DNA of 64,000 bases from Massilia sp. H6 (GCF_024802625.1 NZ_CP103371.1:2046001-2110000), one strand, 5' to 3'; positions 8,849-21,033 are shown, counted from the first letter of the stretch. Made by a program: numbers and translations. The notes: generated by a model not told the origin, from the letters alone.

Positions 8849-10150
8849 ATGCGCTCGATGAATCCAAAATTGCTGTTCTGGGTGCCGGCCGTGCTGCGCC
8901 TGTCCCTGGTGTTCCTGGCGGCGCTGGTGGTCTGGTGGCTGGCCGATCTGGTGCAGGCGCTCGCGCTGGCGCTGGCAGCCGTGGTCGTGGCGCTCTTCGT
9001 CCAGCTGCGCTACCTGAACGAACTGGGAGAGTGGCTGAACAATCCGCACAGCAGCCGCCTGCCGGACGGCTGGGGCGCCTGGACCGACGTGTTCGCGCGC
9101 CTGTACCGCCTGCGGCGCGAGGACGAACGCCACCAGGCCGAGATGGCCGAATGGCTGGCGCGCTTTCGCGAAGCGATGCAGCTGCTGCCGGAAGGCGTGG
9201 CCATCATGGACGACGTGTTGTTCCTGGAATGGTGCAACGAGGCGGCCGAGCGCCACCTTGGTCTGACCATGGCGCGCGACAAGGGCCTGCGCGTGACCAA
9301 CCTGGTACGCCATCCCGAGTTCATCGACTACGTCATCCTGGGTCGCTACGAGCAGCCGTTGACCCTGTCGTTCCGCGGCCGCAAGCTCGAATGCCGCATC
9401 ATCCCGTTCGAGAACCGGCGCCAGATCCTGGTGACCCACGACGCCACCGATACCGAGCGCATCGAAGCGATGCGGCGCGACTTTATCGCCAATGCGTCGC
9501 ACGAACTGCGCACGCCGCTGACGGTGATCGTTGGTTTCCTGGAAATCGCAATGTCCGACCCCGGCCTGGACGTGGCCACGCGTACTTCGCACCTGGCCTT
9601 GATGACCGAACAGGCGCAGCGCATGCAGCGGCTGATCGGCGACATGCTGACCCTGTCGCGTCTTGAGTCGGACGAGTTTCCGTTCCGGCGCGAGCGGGTC
9701 GACGTGCGGGCGCTGGTGGAATCGGTGGCGCAGGAAGCGACCGCCTTGTCGGGCGGGCGCCACCGCATCGACGTGCAGATCGATGGGCCGGACGTGATGG
9801 GCAGCCAGGAAGAACTGCGCAGCGCCTTCGCCAACCTGGCCTCGAACGCGGTGCGCTATTCGCCCCAGGGCGGCGCGATCTGCCTGGCCTGGCAGCGCGG
9901 TGCCAACGACTTGCGCTTCTCGGTCACCGATAGCGGCATCGGCATCGATCCGATCCACATTCCCCGCCTGACCGAGCGCTTCTACCGGGTCGACAAGAGC
10001 CGCTCGCGCGACACCCAGGGCACCGGGCTGGGGCTGGCGATTGTCAAGCATGTGCTGCTGCGCCACGGCGGGCGCCTGGTGATCAGTTCGGTGCCGGGGC
10101 AGGGCAGCACTTTTGCCGCGGTATTGCCGAACACCTCATTGCCGGGCTAA
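8849..10150 (+). CDS. phoR: Phosphate regulon sensor histidine kinase PhoR
   Basis: Membrane sensor kinase that phosphorylates PhoB. The 433-residue protein has two closely spaced N-terminal hydrophobic segments (about residues 8-50), a PAS-like region (MQLLPEGVAIMDD...), the H box DFIANASHELRTPL, and the N, G1 and G2 boxes of the ATPase domain (FANLASNAVRYSP, DSGIGIDP, TQGTGLGLAIVKH). The start is ATG 8849, with ATG 8858 as an alternative. The stop overlaps by 4 bases the stop of the convergent gene. Confidence 0.95.
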   Translation: MRSMNPKLLFWVPAVLRLSLVFLAALVVWWLADLVQALALALAAVVVALFVQLRYLNELGEWLNNPHSSRLPDGWGAWTDVFARLYRLRREDERHQAEMAEWLARFREAMQLLPEGVAIMDDVLFLEWCNEAAERHLGLTMARDKGLRVTNLVRHPEFIDYVILGRYEQPLTLSFRGRKLECRIIPFENRRQILVTHDATDTERIEAMRRDFIANASHELRTPLTVIVGFLEIAMSDPGLDVATRTSHLALMTEQAQRMQRLIGDMLTLSRLESDEFPFRRERVDVRALVESVAQEATALSGGRHRIDVQIDGPDVMGSQEELRSAFANLASNAVRYSPQGGAICLAWQRGANDLRFSVTDSGIGIDPIHIPRLTERFYRVDKSRSRDTQGTGLGLAIVKHVLLRHGGRLVISSVPGQGSTFAAVLPNTSLPG

Positions 10151-10407
10151 CGCCATCCCAACACGGCAAACACCTCGGCAACGATCCGGTCGCGCTCGGA
10201 CGGTTGCTCGTCAAGGGTCTGCAAATCGTCCAGCTCGTCGTAGCTCAGCAAGCCCTGCTCGACCATCCAGGCGAGCTGAAGGGCAGGGCTAGCTTGCCGG
10301 GCCATGTCGGCCCAGGCCGGATGGGCCAGGGCCGCTGCCTGGTGCGCAAGGCTGACGAGCGTCAGCGCAGCAGGAAGCGGGTCTGCTGCGGTGCAGGTAC
10401 TGGTCAT
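10147..10407 (-). CDS. Small protein of unknown function, 86 residues
   Basis: A minus-strand gene with a strong ribosome-binding site (GGAGG, 5 bases before the ATG at 10405-10407). The product is a soluble, alanine- and leucine-rich helical protein with an acidic middle (SYDELDDLQTLDEQPSERDRI) and no membrane segment or signal peptide. It is convergent with phoR, sharing 4 bases at the stop codons, and divergent from the patatin gene. No family is recognised. Confidence 0.65.
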   Translation of the reverse strand: MTSTCTAADPLPAALTLVSLAHQAAALAHPAWADMARQASPALQLAWMVEQGLLSYDELDDLQTLDEQPSERDRIVAEVFAVLGWR

Positions 10408-10561
10408 GCGGGCCTCCGAGTCGCCGATCGAAGCGCTATGCTATCGACAAACCTTTCTGTCCAACAAGCGCTGGCGCAAACAGCGAGACCGGTTCCAGCG
10501 TACTGGGCAATTGGGGAAAGAGTCGGGGTACAATCATGGCTCGTTCTCTTTGGCTTCTTCC

Positions 10562-11479
10562 ATGCTCTCTCGCCGTAGCTCCCTCATTGCCTGTACCGCG
10601 TTGTTCCTGTCCGCCTGCGGCAGCACCCCACCCCCGCCTCCGGTCGCGCCCCTTGCCCAGAAAGCGACACCACCCGCGCCGGTGCGCAAGGTCCGCATCG
10701 GACTAGCCCTGGGGGGCGGCGCCGCACGCGGCTTTGCCCATATCGGTGTGATCAAGGCGCTCGAAGCGCAGGGCATCGTGCCCGAGATTATCGTGGGCAC
10801 CAGTGCCGGTTCGGTGGTGGGCGCCCTGTACGCTTCCGGCCTGAACGGATTTGCGTTGCAGAAGACGGCCATGGCGATGGACGAGGCCACGATTTCCGAC
10901 TGGGCCATGCCGCTGTTCGGCAAGTCGACGGGCCTACTCAAGGGAGAAGCGCTGCAAACTTATGTCAACAAGGCGGTCAACAACCAGCCAATGGAACGCC
11001 TGAAGATTCGCTTTGGCGCGGTCGCCACCGATTTGCGCAGTGGCCAGCCGATCCTGTTTAATAAAGGCAATACCGGCATGGCGGTGCGCGCGTCTTCCAG
11101 CGTCCCGAGCGTGTTCCAGCCGGTGAAGATCGGCGCCAACTCCTATGTCGACGGCGGCCTGGTGGCGCCGGTGCCGGTAAAGTTCGTCAAGGAAATGGGC
11201 GCAGATTTCATCATCGCCGTGAACATCTCCAGCGCAACCGAGGGTGCGGCCACGGCCAGTTCGCTTGACGTGCTGATGCAGACCTTCAGTATCATGGGCC
11301 AGCGCCTGAATCATTTCGAACTGAAAGAAGCCGACGTCGTCATTACCCCGGCGCTGGGCAACATGGGTAGCAGCGACTTTGGCAACCGCAACCTGGCCAT
11401 CCTCGCCGGCGAGCAGGCTGCCGCCGCCGTGATGCCACAGATCAAGGCAAAGCTGAAAGCCAGGCAACAAGCGCGCTGA
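10562..11479 (+). CDS. Patatin-like phospholipase lipoprotein (RssA-like)
   Basis: Predicted serine lipid acyl hydrolase anchored in the envelope. The ATG at 10562 starts a lipoprotein signal peptide (SSLIACTALFLSAC, lipobox LSAC) followed by a proline-rich linker. The patatin core then shows the oxyanion loop GGGAARG, the nucleophile elbow GTSAG and the catalytic aspartate in DGG. The 305-residue length fits the RssA/YchK-like family. An in-frame extension back to about 10304 would destroy the signal peptide. The substrate cannot be told from the sequence. Confidence 0.9.
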   Translation: MLSRRSSLIACTALFLSACGSTPPPPPVAPLAQKATPPAPVRKVRIGLALGGGAARGFAHIGVIKALEAQGIVPEIIVGTSAGSVVGALYASGLNGFALQKTAMAMDEATISDWAMPLFGKSTGLLKGEALQTYVNKAVNNQPMERLKIRFGAVATDLRSGQPILFNKGNTGMAVRASSSVPSVFQPVKIGANSYVDGGLVAPVPVKFVKEMGADFIIAVNISSATEGAATASSLDVLMQTFSIMGQRLNHFELKEADVVITPALGNMGSSDFGNRNLAILAGEQAAAAVMPQIKAKLKARQQAR

Positions 11480-11510
11480 GGCGCATCAATCAACTTTTAC
11501 GGGAACCGCT

Positions 11511-11921
11511 ATGCAATCGAAGCCTTACCTTACGCTCGAGGACGTCAAGAAAATCGCTGTGGCGGCTGAAGCCGAAGCAGTACGCAACAACTGGGCGGTG
11601 TCCATTGCCATTGTCGACGATGGCGGCCACCAGCTCTGGTTCCAACGCCTTGATGGCGCCGCGCCGGTGTCGTCGCATATCGCGCCAGCCAAGGCGAAAA
11701 CGGCGGCACTGGGCCGCCGCGAATCGAAAGTGTACGAAGACCTGATCAACAACGGCCGCACCTCGTTCCTGTCGGCGCCGGCCATCGAAGGCATGCTTGA
11801 AGGCGGCGTACCCGTGGTGGTCGATGGCCACGTCATTGGTGCGGTCGGCGTCTCGGGTGTGAAGTCGACCGAGGACGTGCAAATCGCCAGGGCCGGTATC
11901 GCCGCCTTGACCGACGGCTGA
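11511..11921 (+). CDS. GlcG/HbpS-family (DUF336) protein
   Basis: Compact 136-residue alpha/beta protein of the GlcG/HbpS family, members of which bind haem or cobalamin-related cofactors or act as accessory proteins. Typical family segments are seen: VSIAIVDDGGHQLWF, AKAKTAAL, and GGVPVVVDGHVIGAVGVSG near the C-terminus. There is no signal peptide, so it is cytoplasmic. It lies 31 bases after the patatin gene and is probably co-transcribed. The specific function is unknown. Confidence 0.85.
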   Translation: MQSKPYLTLEDVKKIAVAAEAEAVRNNWAVSIAIVDDGGHQLWFQRLDGAAPVSSHIAPAKAKTAALGRRESKVYEDLINNGRTSFLSAPAIEGMLEGGVPVVVDGHVIGAVGVSGVKSTEDVQIARAGIAALTDG

Positions 11922-12045
11922 GTTGGCTGGGTTGGCTGGGGCGGCAGGCCCGAGGGCGCCTGCCTGGCGCCAGCATGCGGGTGTTTCCGCGCCGACTTCC
12001 CGTATGTTTCAGCAAAAATGGCGGCACTTCTATAGAATTGCTGCA

Positions 12046-12075
12046 TTGCCGAATAGGGCGCTTTTGCGCTATAAT
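12046..12075 (+). promoter_or_regulatory. Sigma-70 type promoter of carAB
   Basis: TTGCCG (12046-12051), an 18-base spacer and a consensus TATAAT (12070-12075) lie about 155 bases before the carA start. The 307-base gap 11922-12228 holds, besides this promoter, a GC-rich hairpin (GGCAGGC 11943-11949 / GCCTGCC 11958-11964) without a T-run and the leader described next. Confidence 0.7.
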
Positions 12076-12205
12076 TTGGAAGTTTAGCCATTCACACATC
12101 AGCCGTAGCGCCTACCCATCATCCCTCATTCAACTTGATATCCATTCCTGGCGCGCACTAGTTTGCCCGGGCACTTTGGATGTCGGTCTGACGTGGCGCA
12201 GCTAC

Positions 12206-12227
12206 GGTAACTTTATTGGGAGTTACC
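12206..12227 (+). promoter_or_regulatory. Hairpin sequestering the carA ribosome-binding site
   Basis: GGTAACT (12206-12212) pairs perfectly with AGTTACC (12221-12227) around the loop TTATTGGG. The Shine-Dalgarno GGGAG (12218-12222) straddles loop and stem, and the TTG start begins two bases later. Folding would hide the ribosome-binding site, so translational control of carA is possible. The hairpin is seen; the function is inferred. Confidence 0.5.
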
Positions 12228-12228
12228 C

Positions 12229-13416
12229 TTGCCGCCATTTTTTTCTGGCCCAGCCGTCCCGGCCATCCTGGCCCTCGCAGACGGAACGATTTTCAGAGGA
12301 CATTCCATTGGCGCTGCCGGCCATACGACCGGCGAGGTGGTGTTCAATACCTCGATGACCGGCTATCAGGAAATCCTCACCGATCCCAGTTATTCACGTC
12401 AGATCGTTACGCTGACCTACCCGCACATCGGTAACTACGGCGTCAATCCGGCCGACGTCGAGGCCTCCAAGGTTCACGCTGCCGGTCTGATCATTCGTGA
12501 TCTGCCGCTGCTGGCATCGAACTTCCGCTCGACCATGTCGCTTGCGGACTACCTGAAGGCCGAGAACGTGGTCGCGATCGCGGGTATCGATACCCGCAAG
12601 CTGACCCGTATCCTGCGCGAGAAGGGCGCCCAGGGCGGCGCCATCCTTACTGGCATTCAGGGCAACCAGCCGCTCGAGGCACAGGCGCTGGAACTGGCGC
12701 GTTCGTTCCCGGGCCTGACAGGCATGGACCTGGCCAAGGTGGTGTCGGTGAGCGAATCCTATGTTTTCACTGAAACGGAGTGGAAACTGGGCGAGGGTTA
12801 CGGCAAGCAGGAGAACCCGCAATACCACGTGGTCGCCTTTGACTATGGCGTCAAGCGCAACATCCTGCGCATGCTCGCCGAGCGCGGCTGCAAGGTCACC
12901 GTGCTGCCGGCGCAGGCCACTGCGGCCGATGCGCTGGCCCTGAACCCGGACGGGATCTTCCTGGCCAACGGTCCGGGCGATCCGGAACCGTGCGATTACG
13001 CGATCAAGGCCAGTGCCGAGCTGATCGAAAAAGGGATCCCGACCTTCGGTATCTGCCTCGGGCACCAGATCATGGCGCTGGCCTCCGGCGCCAAGACCAT
13101 GAAGATGAAGTTCGGCCACCACGGCGCCAACCACCCGGTGCAGGACCTGGATACGAAAAAGGTGCTCATTACCTCGCAGAACCACGGTTTCGCGGTCGAT
13201 CCCGAGACCCTGCCGGCCAATTGCCGCGTCACCCACGTGTCGCTGTTCGACGGTTCGCTGCAGGGCTTCGAGCGCATCGATAAGCCGGCCTTCTGCTTCC
13301 AGGGCCACCCGGAAGCCTCGCCCGGCCCGACCGACGTCGCCTACCTGTTTGACCGCTTCATCGCACTGATGCAAGCGGCGGAAAAAAAAGAACAAGCTGG
13401 AGAAATGAATGCCTAA
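12229..13416 (+). CDS. carA: Carbamoyl-phosphate synthase small subunit CarA
   Basis: Glutamine amidotransferase subunit that releases ammonia for carbamoyl phosphate, feeding arginine and pyrimidine synthesis. The catalytic Cys is in [12 protein letters not shown], with the His/Glu pair in GHPEASPGP. The start is a TTG (12229) just after GGGAG, giving 395 residues. No in-frame ATG precedes the conserved [12 protein letters not shown], so the TTG is well supported. It overlaps carB by 8 bases. Confidence 0.95.
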   Translation: MPPFFSGPAVPAILALADGTIFRGHSIGAAGHTTGEVVFNTSMTGYQEILTDPSYSRQIVTLTYPHIGNYGVNPADVEASKVHAAGLIIRDLPLLASNFRSTMSLADYLKAENVVAIAGIDTRKLTRILREKGAQGGAILTGIQGNQPLEAQALELARSFPGLTGMDLAKVVSVSESYVFTETEWKLGEGYGKQENPQYHVVAFDYGVKRNILRMLAERGCKVTVLPAQATAADALALNPDGIFLANGPGDPEPCDYAIKASAELIEKGIPTFGICLGHQIMALASGAKTMKMKFGHHGANHPVQDLDTKKVLITSQNHGFAVDPETLPANCRVTHVSLFDGSLQGFERIDKPAFCFQGHPEASPGPTDVAYLFDRFIALMQAAEKKEQAGEMNA

Positions 13417-16400
13417 GCGTAGTGATATCAAAAGCATCCTGATCATCGGGGCTGGTCCGATCGTCATCGGCCAGGCGGTCGAATTCGACTATTCGGGCGC
13501 CCAGGCCTGCAAGGCCCTGCGCGAAGAGGGTTACAAGGTGATCCTGGTCAACTCGAACCCGGCGACCATCATGACCGACCCGGAAACCGCGGACGTCACC
13601 TACATCGAGCCGATTACCTGGAAGGTGGTCGAGACCATCATCGCCAAGGAGCGTCCGGACGCGATCCTGCCGACCATGGGCGGCCAGACCGCGCTGAACT
13701 GCGCACTCGACCTGCACCACAATGGCGTGCTGGAGAAGTACAACGTGGAGCTGATCGGCGCCACGCCAGAAGCCATCGACAAGGCCGAGGACCGCTCCAA
13801 GTTCAAGGATGCGATGACCAAGATCGGCCTGGGTTCGGCACGTTCGGGCGTGGCGCATTCGATGGAAGAGGCATGGGTCGTGCAGCGCGAAATGGGCTTT
13901 CCGACCATTATCCGTCCATCGTTCACGATGGGCGGCAGCGGCGGCGGCATCGCCTACAACGAAGAAGAATTCGAGGCGATCTGCAAGCGCGGCCTGGAAG
14001 CGTCGCCAACCAACGAGCTCCTGATCGAAGAATCTCTGCTTGGCTGGAAAGAGTACGAGATGGAGGTGGTTCGCGACAAGAACGACAACTGCATCATCAT
14101 CTGCTCGATCGAAAACCTGGACCCGATGGGCGTGCACACTGGCGACTCGATCACGGTCGCGCCGGCACAGACGCTGACCGACAAGGAATACCAGATCATG
14201 CGTAACGCCTCGATCGACGTGCTGCGCGAGATCGGCGTCGATACCGGCGGCTCGAACGTGCAGTTCGCGATCAATCCGCAGGACGGCCGCATGATCGTCA
14301 TCGAGATGAATCCGCGCGTGTCGCGTTCATCGGCGCTGGCATCGAAGGCCACCGGCTTCCCGATCGCAAAAGTGGCGGCCAAGCTGGCTGTCGGTTTCAC
14401 TCTGGACGAGCTGCGCAACGAGATCACCGGCGGCGCCACCCCGGCGTCGTTCGAGCCGTCGATCGACTATGTCGTCGTCAAGATTCCGCGCTTTACCTTC
14501 GAAAAATTCCCGACCGCCGACAAGCACCTGACCACGCAGATGAAATCGGTGGGCGAGGTAATGGCGATGGGCCGCACCTTCCAGGAATCGTTCCAGAAGG
14601 CCTTGCGCGGCCTGGAAGTGGGTGTGGATGGCCTGAACGAAAAGACCCGCGACCGCGAGAAGATCGAAGAAGAACTCGGCGAGCCTGGTCCTGACCGCAT
14701 CTGGTACGTGGGCGACGCCTTTGCCCAGGGCTTCACGCTCGACGAGGTGCACAACCTGACCAAGATCGACCCGTGGTTCTTGGTGCAGATCAAGGAAATC
14801 GTCGACATCGAACTGTGGCTCGATCACCAGAAGCTCGATAGCCTCGACAAGCCGACCTTCTACAAGCTGAAACAGAAGGGCTTCTCCGACCGTCGCCTGG
14901 CCTTCCTGATGCAGACCACGCCGGAAGAGGTGCGCAAGCAGCGCCATGCGCTGGGCATCCGCCCGGTGTACAAGCGGGTCGATACCTGCGCGGCCGAGTT
15001 TTCGACCGACACCGCCTACATGTATTCCACCTACGACGAAGAGTGCGAGGCCAGGCCGACCGACAAGAAGAAGATCATGGTGCTGGGCGGTGGCCCGAAC
15101 CGTATCGGCCAGGGTATCGAGTTCGACTATTGCTGCGTGCACGCAGCGCTCGCGATGCGCGAAGACGGCTACGAGACCATCATGGTCAACTGCAATCCAG
15201 AGACCGTATCGACCGACTACGATACCTCGGATCGCCTTTACTTCGAGTCGCTGACACTGGAAGACGTGCTGGAAATCGTCGACCTGGAAAAGCCGGTGGG
15301 CGTGATTGTGCAGTACGGCGGTCAGACTCCACTCAAGCTCGCGCTCGACCTGGAAGCCAACGGCGTGCCGATCATTGGCACCTCGCCGGACATGATCGAT
15401 GCTGCCGAAGACCGCGAGCGCTTCCAGCAACTGCTGCAAAAACTTGGCCTGCGCCAGCCGCCGAACCGCACTGCGCGTACGGAGAGCCAGGCACTCGAAT
15501 TGGCCCAGGAAATCGGCTACCCGCTGGTGGTGCGCCCATCTTATGTGCTGGGCGGCCGCGCGATGGAAATCGTGCACGAGCAGCGTGACCTCGAGCGCTA
15601 CATGCGCGAAGCGGTCAAGGTGTCGCACGATTCGCCGGTGCTGCTCGACCGCTTCCTGAACGACGCCATCGAAGTCGACGTCGACTGCATCTCGGATGGC
15701 GAAGCCACCTTTATCGGCGGCGTGATGGAACACATCGAGCAGGCCGGCGTGCACTCGGGCGACTCCGCCTGCTCGCTGCCGCCTTATTCGCTGTCGGAAG
15801 AGACCATCGCGGAACTCAAGCACCAGACTTCGTTGATGGCGAAAGCGCTGAACGTGGTTGGCCTGATGAACGTGCAGTTCGCGATCCAGCAATCGGAAGT
15901 GGACGGCAAGACGGTCGATACGGTGTTCGTCCTGGAAGTGAACCCGCGCGCCTCGCGCACGGTGCCTTTCGTGTCGAAGGCCACCGGACTGCAGCTGGCG
16001 AAGATCGCAGCGCGCTGCATGGTGGGCCAGAGCCTGGCCAGCCAGGGCATCACGAAAGAAATCGTCCCGCCGTTCTACAGCGTCAAGGAAGTGGTATTCC
16101 CGTTCGTGAAATTCCCGGGTGTGGATACCATTCTCGGCCCGGAAATGAAATCGACCGGTGAAGTCATGGGTGTGGGCATGACCTTCGGCGAAGCCTTCGT
16201 GAAGTCCCAGCTGGCGGCCGGCATCGTGCTGCCCACCAAGGGCGCCGTGTTCCTGTCGGTGAAGGCTTCCGACAAGCCGCGCGCGGTCGGCGTGGCGCGC
16301 GAGCTGGTGGCGCTGGGCTTCTCGCTGGTGGCGACCAAGGGTACCGCTGCCGTGATCGCGGCCGCCGGCATGTCGGTGCGCGCCGTGAACAAGGTCATGG

Positions 16401-16639
16401 AAGGGCGCCCGCACGTGGTCGACATGATCAAGAACCGCGAGATCGTCATGGTCGTCAACACGGTCGAGGAAAAGCGCTCGGCGGTGACCGATTCGCGCAC
16501 CATCCGTACCTCGGCGCTGCAGTCGCGCGTAGTCACCTACACGACCATCGCGGGCGCGGAAGCGGCGATCGAAGGAATGCGTCATATCGACGAACTCCAG
16601 GTGTACGATTTACAAGGCCTTCATAACACCTTAAACTAG
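13409..16639 (+). CDS. carB: Carbamoyl-phosphate synthase large subunit CarB
   Basis: Synthetase subunit that makes carbamoyl phosphate from bicarbonate, ammonia and two ATP. The 1076 residues contain the two homologous ATP-grasp halves. The first begins [20 protein letters not shown] and the second [20 protein letters not shown], each with an RPSF/YVLGG loop. An oligomerisation region lies between them, and a C-terminal allosteric MGS-like domain begins about residue 940 ([15 protein letters not shown]). Length is normal. Confidence 0.97.
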   Translation: MPKRSDIKSILIIGAGPIVIGQAVEFDYSGAQACKALREEGYKVILVNSNPATIMTDPETADVTYIEPITWKVVETIIAKERPDAILPTMGGQTALNCALDLHHNGVLEKYNVELIGATPEAIDKAEDRSKFKDAMTKIGLGSARSGVAHSMEEAWVVQREMGFPTIIRPSFTMGGSGGGIAYNEEEFEAICKRGLEASPTNELLIEESLLGWKEYEMEVVRDKNDNCIIICSIENLDPMGVHTGDSITVAPAQTLTDKEYQIMRNASIDVLREIGVDTGGSNVQFAINPQDGRMIVIEMNPRVSRSSALASKATGFPIAKVAAKLAVGFTLDELRNEITGGATPASFEPSIDYVVVKIPRFTFEKFPTADKHLTTQMKSVGEVMAMGRTFQESFQKALRGLEVGVDGLNEKTRDREKIEEELGEPGPDRIWYVGDAFAQGFTLDEVHNLTKIDPWFLVQIKEIVDIELWLDHQKLDSLDKPTFYKLKQKGFSDRRLAFLMQTTPEEVRKQRHALGIRPVYKRVDTCAAEFSTDTAYMYSTYDEECEARPTDKKKIMVLGGGPNRIGQGIEFDYCCVHAALAMREDGYETIMVNCNPETVSTDYDTSDRLYFESLTLEDVLEIVDLEKPVGVIVQYGGQTPLKLALDLEANGVPIIGTSPDMIDAAEDRERFQQLLQKLGLRQPPNRTARTESQALELAQEIGYPLVVRPSYVLGGRAMEIVHEQRDLERYMREAVKVSHDSPVLLDRFLNDAIEVDVDCISDGEATFIGGVMEHIEQAGVHSGDSACSLPPYSLSEETIAELKHQTSLMAKALNVVGLMNVQFAIQQSEVDGKTVDTVFVLEVNPRASRTVPFVSKATGLQLAKIAARCMVGQSLASQGITKEIVPPFYSVKEVVFPFVKFPGVDTILGPEMKSTGEVMGVGMTFGEAFVKSQLAAGIVLPTKGAVFLSVKASDKPRAVGVARELVALGFSLVATKGTAAVIAAAGMSVRAVNKVMEGRPHVVDMIKNREIVMVVNTVEEKRSAVTDSRTIRTSALQSRVVTYTTIAGAEAAIEGMRHIDELQVYDLQGLHNTLN

Positions 16640-16682
16640 GCGTGAAAGCAGCGATGCAGTAAGCTGGAAGCAGTACCCCGTC

Positions 16683-16729
16683 AAACCACAGAGCTCGTGC
16701 GCCCTAGGGCGCGCGTCCTCTGTGGTTTT
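16683..16729 (+). terminator. Intrinsic terminator after carAB
   Basis: AAACCACAGAG (16683-16693) pairs with CTCTGTGGTTT (16718-16728), with a second stem GCGCCCTAGGGCGC nested inside (16700-16713). The descending arm runs into TTTTC. It ends the carAB transcript 44 bases after the stop. Confidence 0.85.
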
Positions 16730-16766
16730 CACTTGGTACGTCGACAAACGAACACCATAGACAGAC

Positions 16767-17246
16767 ATGAACAATACCGTCCCATTGACCAAATACGGCG
16801 CGCAACTCCTGAAGGACGAGCTGCACCAGCTCAAGACCAAGGAGCGCCGTATCGTGATCGACGCGATCGCCGAGGCGCGCTCGCATGGCGACCTGTCGGA
16901 GAATGCCGAATACGATGCCGCGAAAGAGCGCCAGGCCTTCGTGGAAGGCCGCATCGCCGAACTGGAAAGCAAGCTCAGCGCCGCGCAGGTCATCGACCCG
17001 ACCACCCTTGATGCCGAGGGCCGCGTGGTCTTTGCCGCCACCGTCGACCTCGAAGACCTCGACAGCGGCCAGAAGGTCACCTACCAGATCGTCGGCATGG
17101 ATGAAGCCGACCTGAAACTGAACAAGGTATCGGTCACCTCGCCGATCGCCCGCGCCCTGATCGGCAAGTATGCCGGCGACGTCGTCGAAGTGCAGGCGCC
17201 GTCGGGCCCGCGCGAATACGAAATCCTGGAAGTACGCTACATCTGA
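16767..17246 (+). CDS. greA: Transcription elongation factor GreA
   Basis: Factor that enters the RNA polymerase secondary channel and stimulates cleavage of backtracked RNA. The 159-residue protein has the N-terminal coiled coil with the catalytic acidic tip (ARSHGDLSENAEYDAAKE) and the C-terminal FKBP-like domain (VTSPIARALIGKYAGDVVEV). The ATG at 16767 follows the carAB terminator. Its stop overlaps the next gene (TGATG). Confidence 0.97.
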   Translation: MNNTVPLTKYGAQLLKDELHQLKTKERRIVIDAIAEARSHGDLSENAEYDAAKERQAFVEGRIAELESKLSAAQVIDPTTLDAEGRVVFAATVDLEDLDSGQKVTYQIVGMDEADLKLNKVSVTSPIARALIGKYAGDVVEVQAPSGPREYEILEVRYI

Positions 17247-17737
17247 TGGGTGCTCGCGCCGCAGCCGGACCCATGGCGCTGTCACCCCTGGCAGCGCGCC
17301 TGGCCGGTGCGCGCCTGCTGGTTGCGGTGCTGTGGGCGGGCGCCTTGTGGGCGCTGGGCTATATTGCGGCGCCGGCAGTATTTGCGGCGGTGCCCAGCGT
17401 GCAGGCCGGCGATGTCGTCGCCGTCATGCTGGCGCGCCTGGCCTGGGTATCGTTCGGCTGCGCCGCGCTGCTGCTGGCGCTGGTGCGGATGTCATCCGAC
17501 CTCGATCCGGCGCGGCGTCGCTCCCTTTATTTGTTAGTGCTGGCGATGCTGGCATGCGCGCTGGTGATGTTCGTCGGCCTGCAGCCGGCCATGGCCCAGA
17601 TCCGCGAGCTGGCGGGGCAGGGCGGGCTCAAGGCGTCGCCGTACTGGACGCAGTTCGCGGTCATGCACGGGGTATCGCAACTGTTTCACGTGATCGAGAG
17701 CGTGCTGGCGGCTTGGCTGGTACTTAAAAGCCGCTGA
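17246..17737 (+). CDS. DUF4149 membrane protein
   Basis: Integral membrane protein of 163 residues with four hydrophobic segments (about residues 22-45, 60-80, 92-112 and 138-160). It matches the DUF4149/TMEM205-like pattern (LWAGALWALGYIAAPAVF, FHVIESVLAAWLVL). Function is unknown. It is translationally coupled to greA by the TGATG overlap; an internal ATG at 17273 is an alternative start. Members of this family often sit beside greA/yhbY in betaproteobacteria. Confidence 0.85.
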   Translation: MGARAAAGPMALSPLAARLAGARLLVAVLWAGALWALGYIAAPAVFAAVPSVQAGDVVAVMLARLAWVSFGCAALLLALVRMSSDLDPARRRSLYLLVLAMLACALVMFVGLQPAMAQIRELAGQGGLKASPYWTQFAVMHGVSQLFHVIESVLAAWLVLKSR

Positions 17738-17739
17738 GC

Positions 17740-17765
17740 AAAAAAAAACCGGGTCACCCCGGTTT
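17740..17765 (-). terminator. Bidirectional intrinsic terminator, stronger for yhbY
   Basis: AAACCGGG (17746-17753) pairs with CCCGGTTT (17758-17765) around TCAC. On the minus strand the stem is followed by eight or more T (the A-run at 17740-17748), a classic terminator just after yhbY. On the plus strand the tail is weak but it may also stop greA-DUF4149 transcription. Confidence 0.85.
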
Positions 17766-17768
17766 GCA

Positions 17769-18239
17769 TTACTTGTTCAGCGAATTCTTCTTGGTGCTGG
17801 CCTGGCGCGGCTTGGCGCGCTTGATGTTGCCACCGGCGGTGACGCGCTCGTTCCCCTTGATCATGACCTTGGTGACGCTCGGCTTCTTGGTGCCGCTGGC
17901 GCTGGCCTTGACGATGGTGACTTCGCGCATGCCCTTGCCGGATTTGCTGCTACGTTCCTTGACCACTTCTTTTTTCGGGCGGTAGATCACCAGCAGCTTG
18001 CCGATGTGCTGGACCGGAGCGCATTCGAGTTCGGTGCAGATCTTCTCGTACATGGCGATACGGGCTTCGCGGTCGTCGCCGAACACGCGGACCTTGATCA
18101 GGCCGTGCGAATCGAGGCTGGCAGCAACCTCTTTCATGACGGATTCGGTCAGGCCGGATTCGCCAATCATGACAACGGGATTCAGTCCGTGGGCTTCAGC
18201 GCGCAGTGCGCTGCGCTCGGCCGGGGTGAGTTTAAGCAT
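17769..18239 (-). CDS. yhbY: YhbY-family (CRS1-YhbY/CRM domain) RNA-binding protein
   Basis: Ribosome-assembly-associated RNA-binding protein. From the ATG at 18237-18239 the first 95 residues form the CRM domain, opening MLKLTPAERSALRAEAHGL, with the GLTESVMKEV helix and the KVRVFGDDREAR strand-loop. A lysine- and serine-rich basic tail of about 60 residues (PKKEVVKERSSKSG to KKNSLNK) follows. E. coli YhbY is only 97 residues, so this tail is an extension common in betaproteobacteria. A longer frame upstream would cross the divergent rlmE promoter and is rejected. It is divergent from rlmE with a 42-base gap. Confidence 0.93.
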   Translation of the reverse strand: MLKLTPAERSALRAEAHGLNPVVMIGESGLTESVMKEVAASLDSHGLIKVRVFGDDREARIAMYEKICTELECAPVQHIGKLLVIYRPKKEVVKERSSKSGKGMREVTIVKASASGTKKPSVTKVMIKGNERVTAGGNIKRAKPRQASTKKNSLNK

Positions 18240-18281
18240 AATAATATTTAGATGTACCTTTAAAAGCAGTATTCTACGCGA

Positions 18282-18929
18282 ATGGCCAAGAACAAATCCA
18301 ACCAAAACTGGTTACACGACCATATTAACGATCCATATGTCAAACTGGCCCAGAAAGAGGGCTACCGCGCCCGTGCCGCGTTCAAGCTCAAGGAAATCGA
18401 CGAAAGCGAAAAGCTGATCAAGCCGGGGCAGGTTATTGTCGACCTCGGCTGTACACCGGGCAGCTGGGCGCAGTACACCCGGCGTAAGCTGGCCGGCAAG
18501 GATGGCGGCGGCATCCATGGCACCATCATCGGGCTCGACATGCTGCCGATGGAGCCGATCGCCGACGTACTATTCATCCAGGGCGATTTTCGCGAAGAAG
18601 AAGTGCTGGACCAGCTGGCAGTTGTGTTGCATGGCCGGCAAGTCGACCTGGTGCTGTCCGACATGGCGCCCAACCTGTCAGGCATTCCGACCGCCGATGC
18701 GGCGCGAATGGAACATTTGATCGACCTGGCACTGGAGTTTTCTCAACATCATTTGAAACCGACCGGCGGATTACTGGTGAAATGCTTCAAGGATATGGGG
18801 TTCACCCAGATACTGGAACAATTCAAGCAGGAGTTCAAGACGGTCAAGCAGGTCAAGCCCAAGGCCAGCCGCGACAAATCGTCGGAAATTTTCTTGCTCG
18901 GGCGGGGTCTGAAGAACCCTGCGGCGTAA
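18282..18929 (+). CDS. rlmE: 23S rRNA 2'-O-methyltransferase RlmE (FtsJ/RrmJ)
   Basis: SAM-dependent enzyme that methylates the 2'-O of U2552 in the 23S A-loop. The 215 residues contain the SAM motif [15 protein letters not shown], the K-D-K catalytic set (K in [11 protein letters not shown] in [13 protein letters not shown] in [10 protein letters not shown]) and the terminal [10 protein letters not shown]. It is divergent from yhbY and is followed, after a 217-base gap in which I see no gene, by ftsH. Confidence 0.96.
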   Translation: MAKNKSNQNWLHDHINDPYVKLAQKEGYRARAAFKLKEIDESEKLIKPGQVIVDLGCTPGSWAQYTRRKLAGKDGGGIHGTIIGLDMLPMEPIADVLFIQGDFREEEVLDQLAVVLHGRQVDLVLSDMAPNLSGIPTADAARMEHLIDLALEFSQHHLKPTGGLLVKCFKDMGFTQILEQFKQEFKTVKQVKPKASRDKSSEIFLLGRGLKNPAA

Positions 18930-19146
18930 AAATCGACGCATGACGCCGTTTTGACCCTTGATATTCGGCGTAGCAACCGCACATCTGCCGCGTGAGGTTG
19001 GTTGTGCAAACGCTTGCGCAGCCTGTCGAGCAGGGAAATTGGTTGTTTTGGCATGAATGCGGACGTTGCGTGGCAGCGTCGGCTTATTGCGGGTAAAATC
19101 GCGATACTGATATCGGTAGAGATGCAAGCGCATCGGAGGAGTTTTC

Positions 19147-21033
<1,887 letters not shown>

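Noticed and set aside
14327..16585. Minus-strand open frame of 752 codons antisense to carB
   Set aside because: Histidine- and arginine-rich composition typical of an antisense frame; carB is fully conserved on the plus strand.
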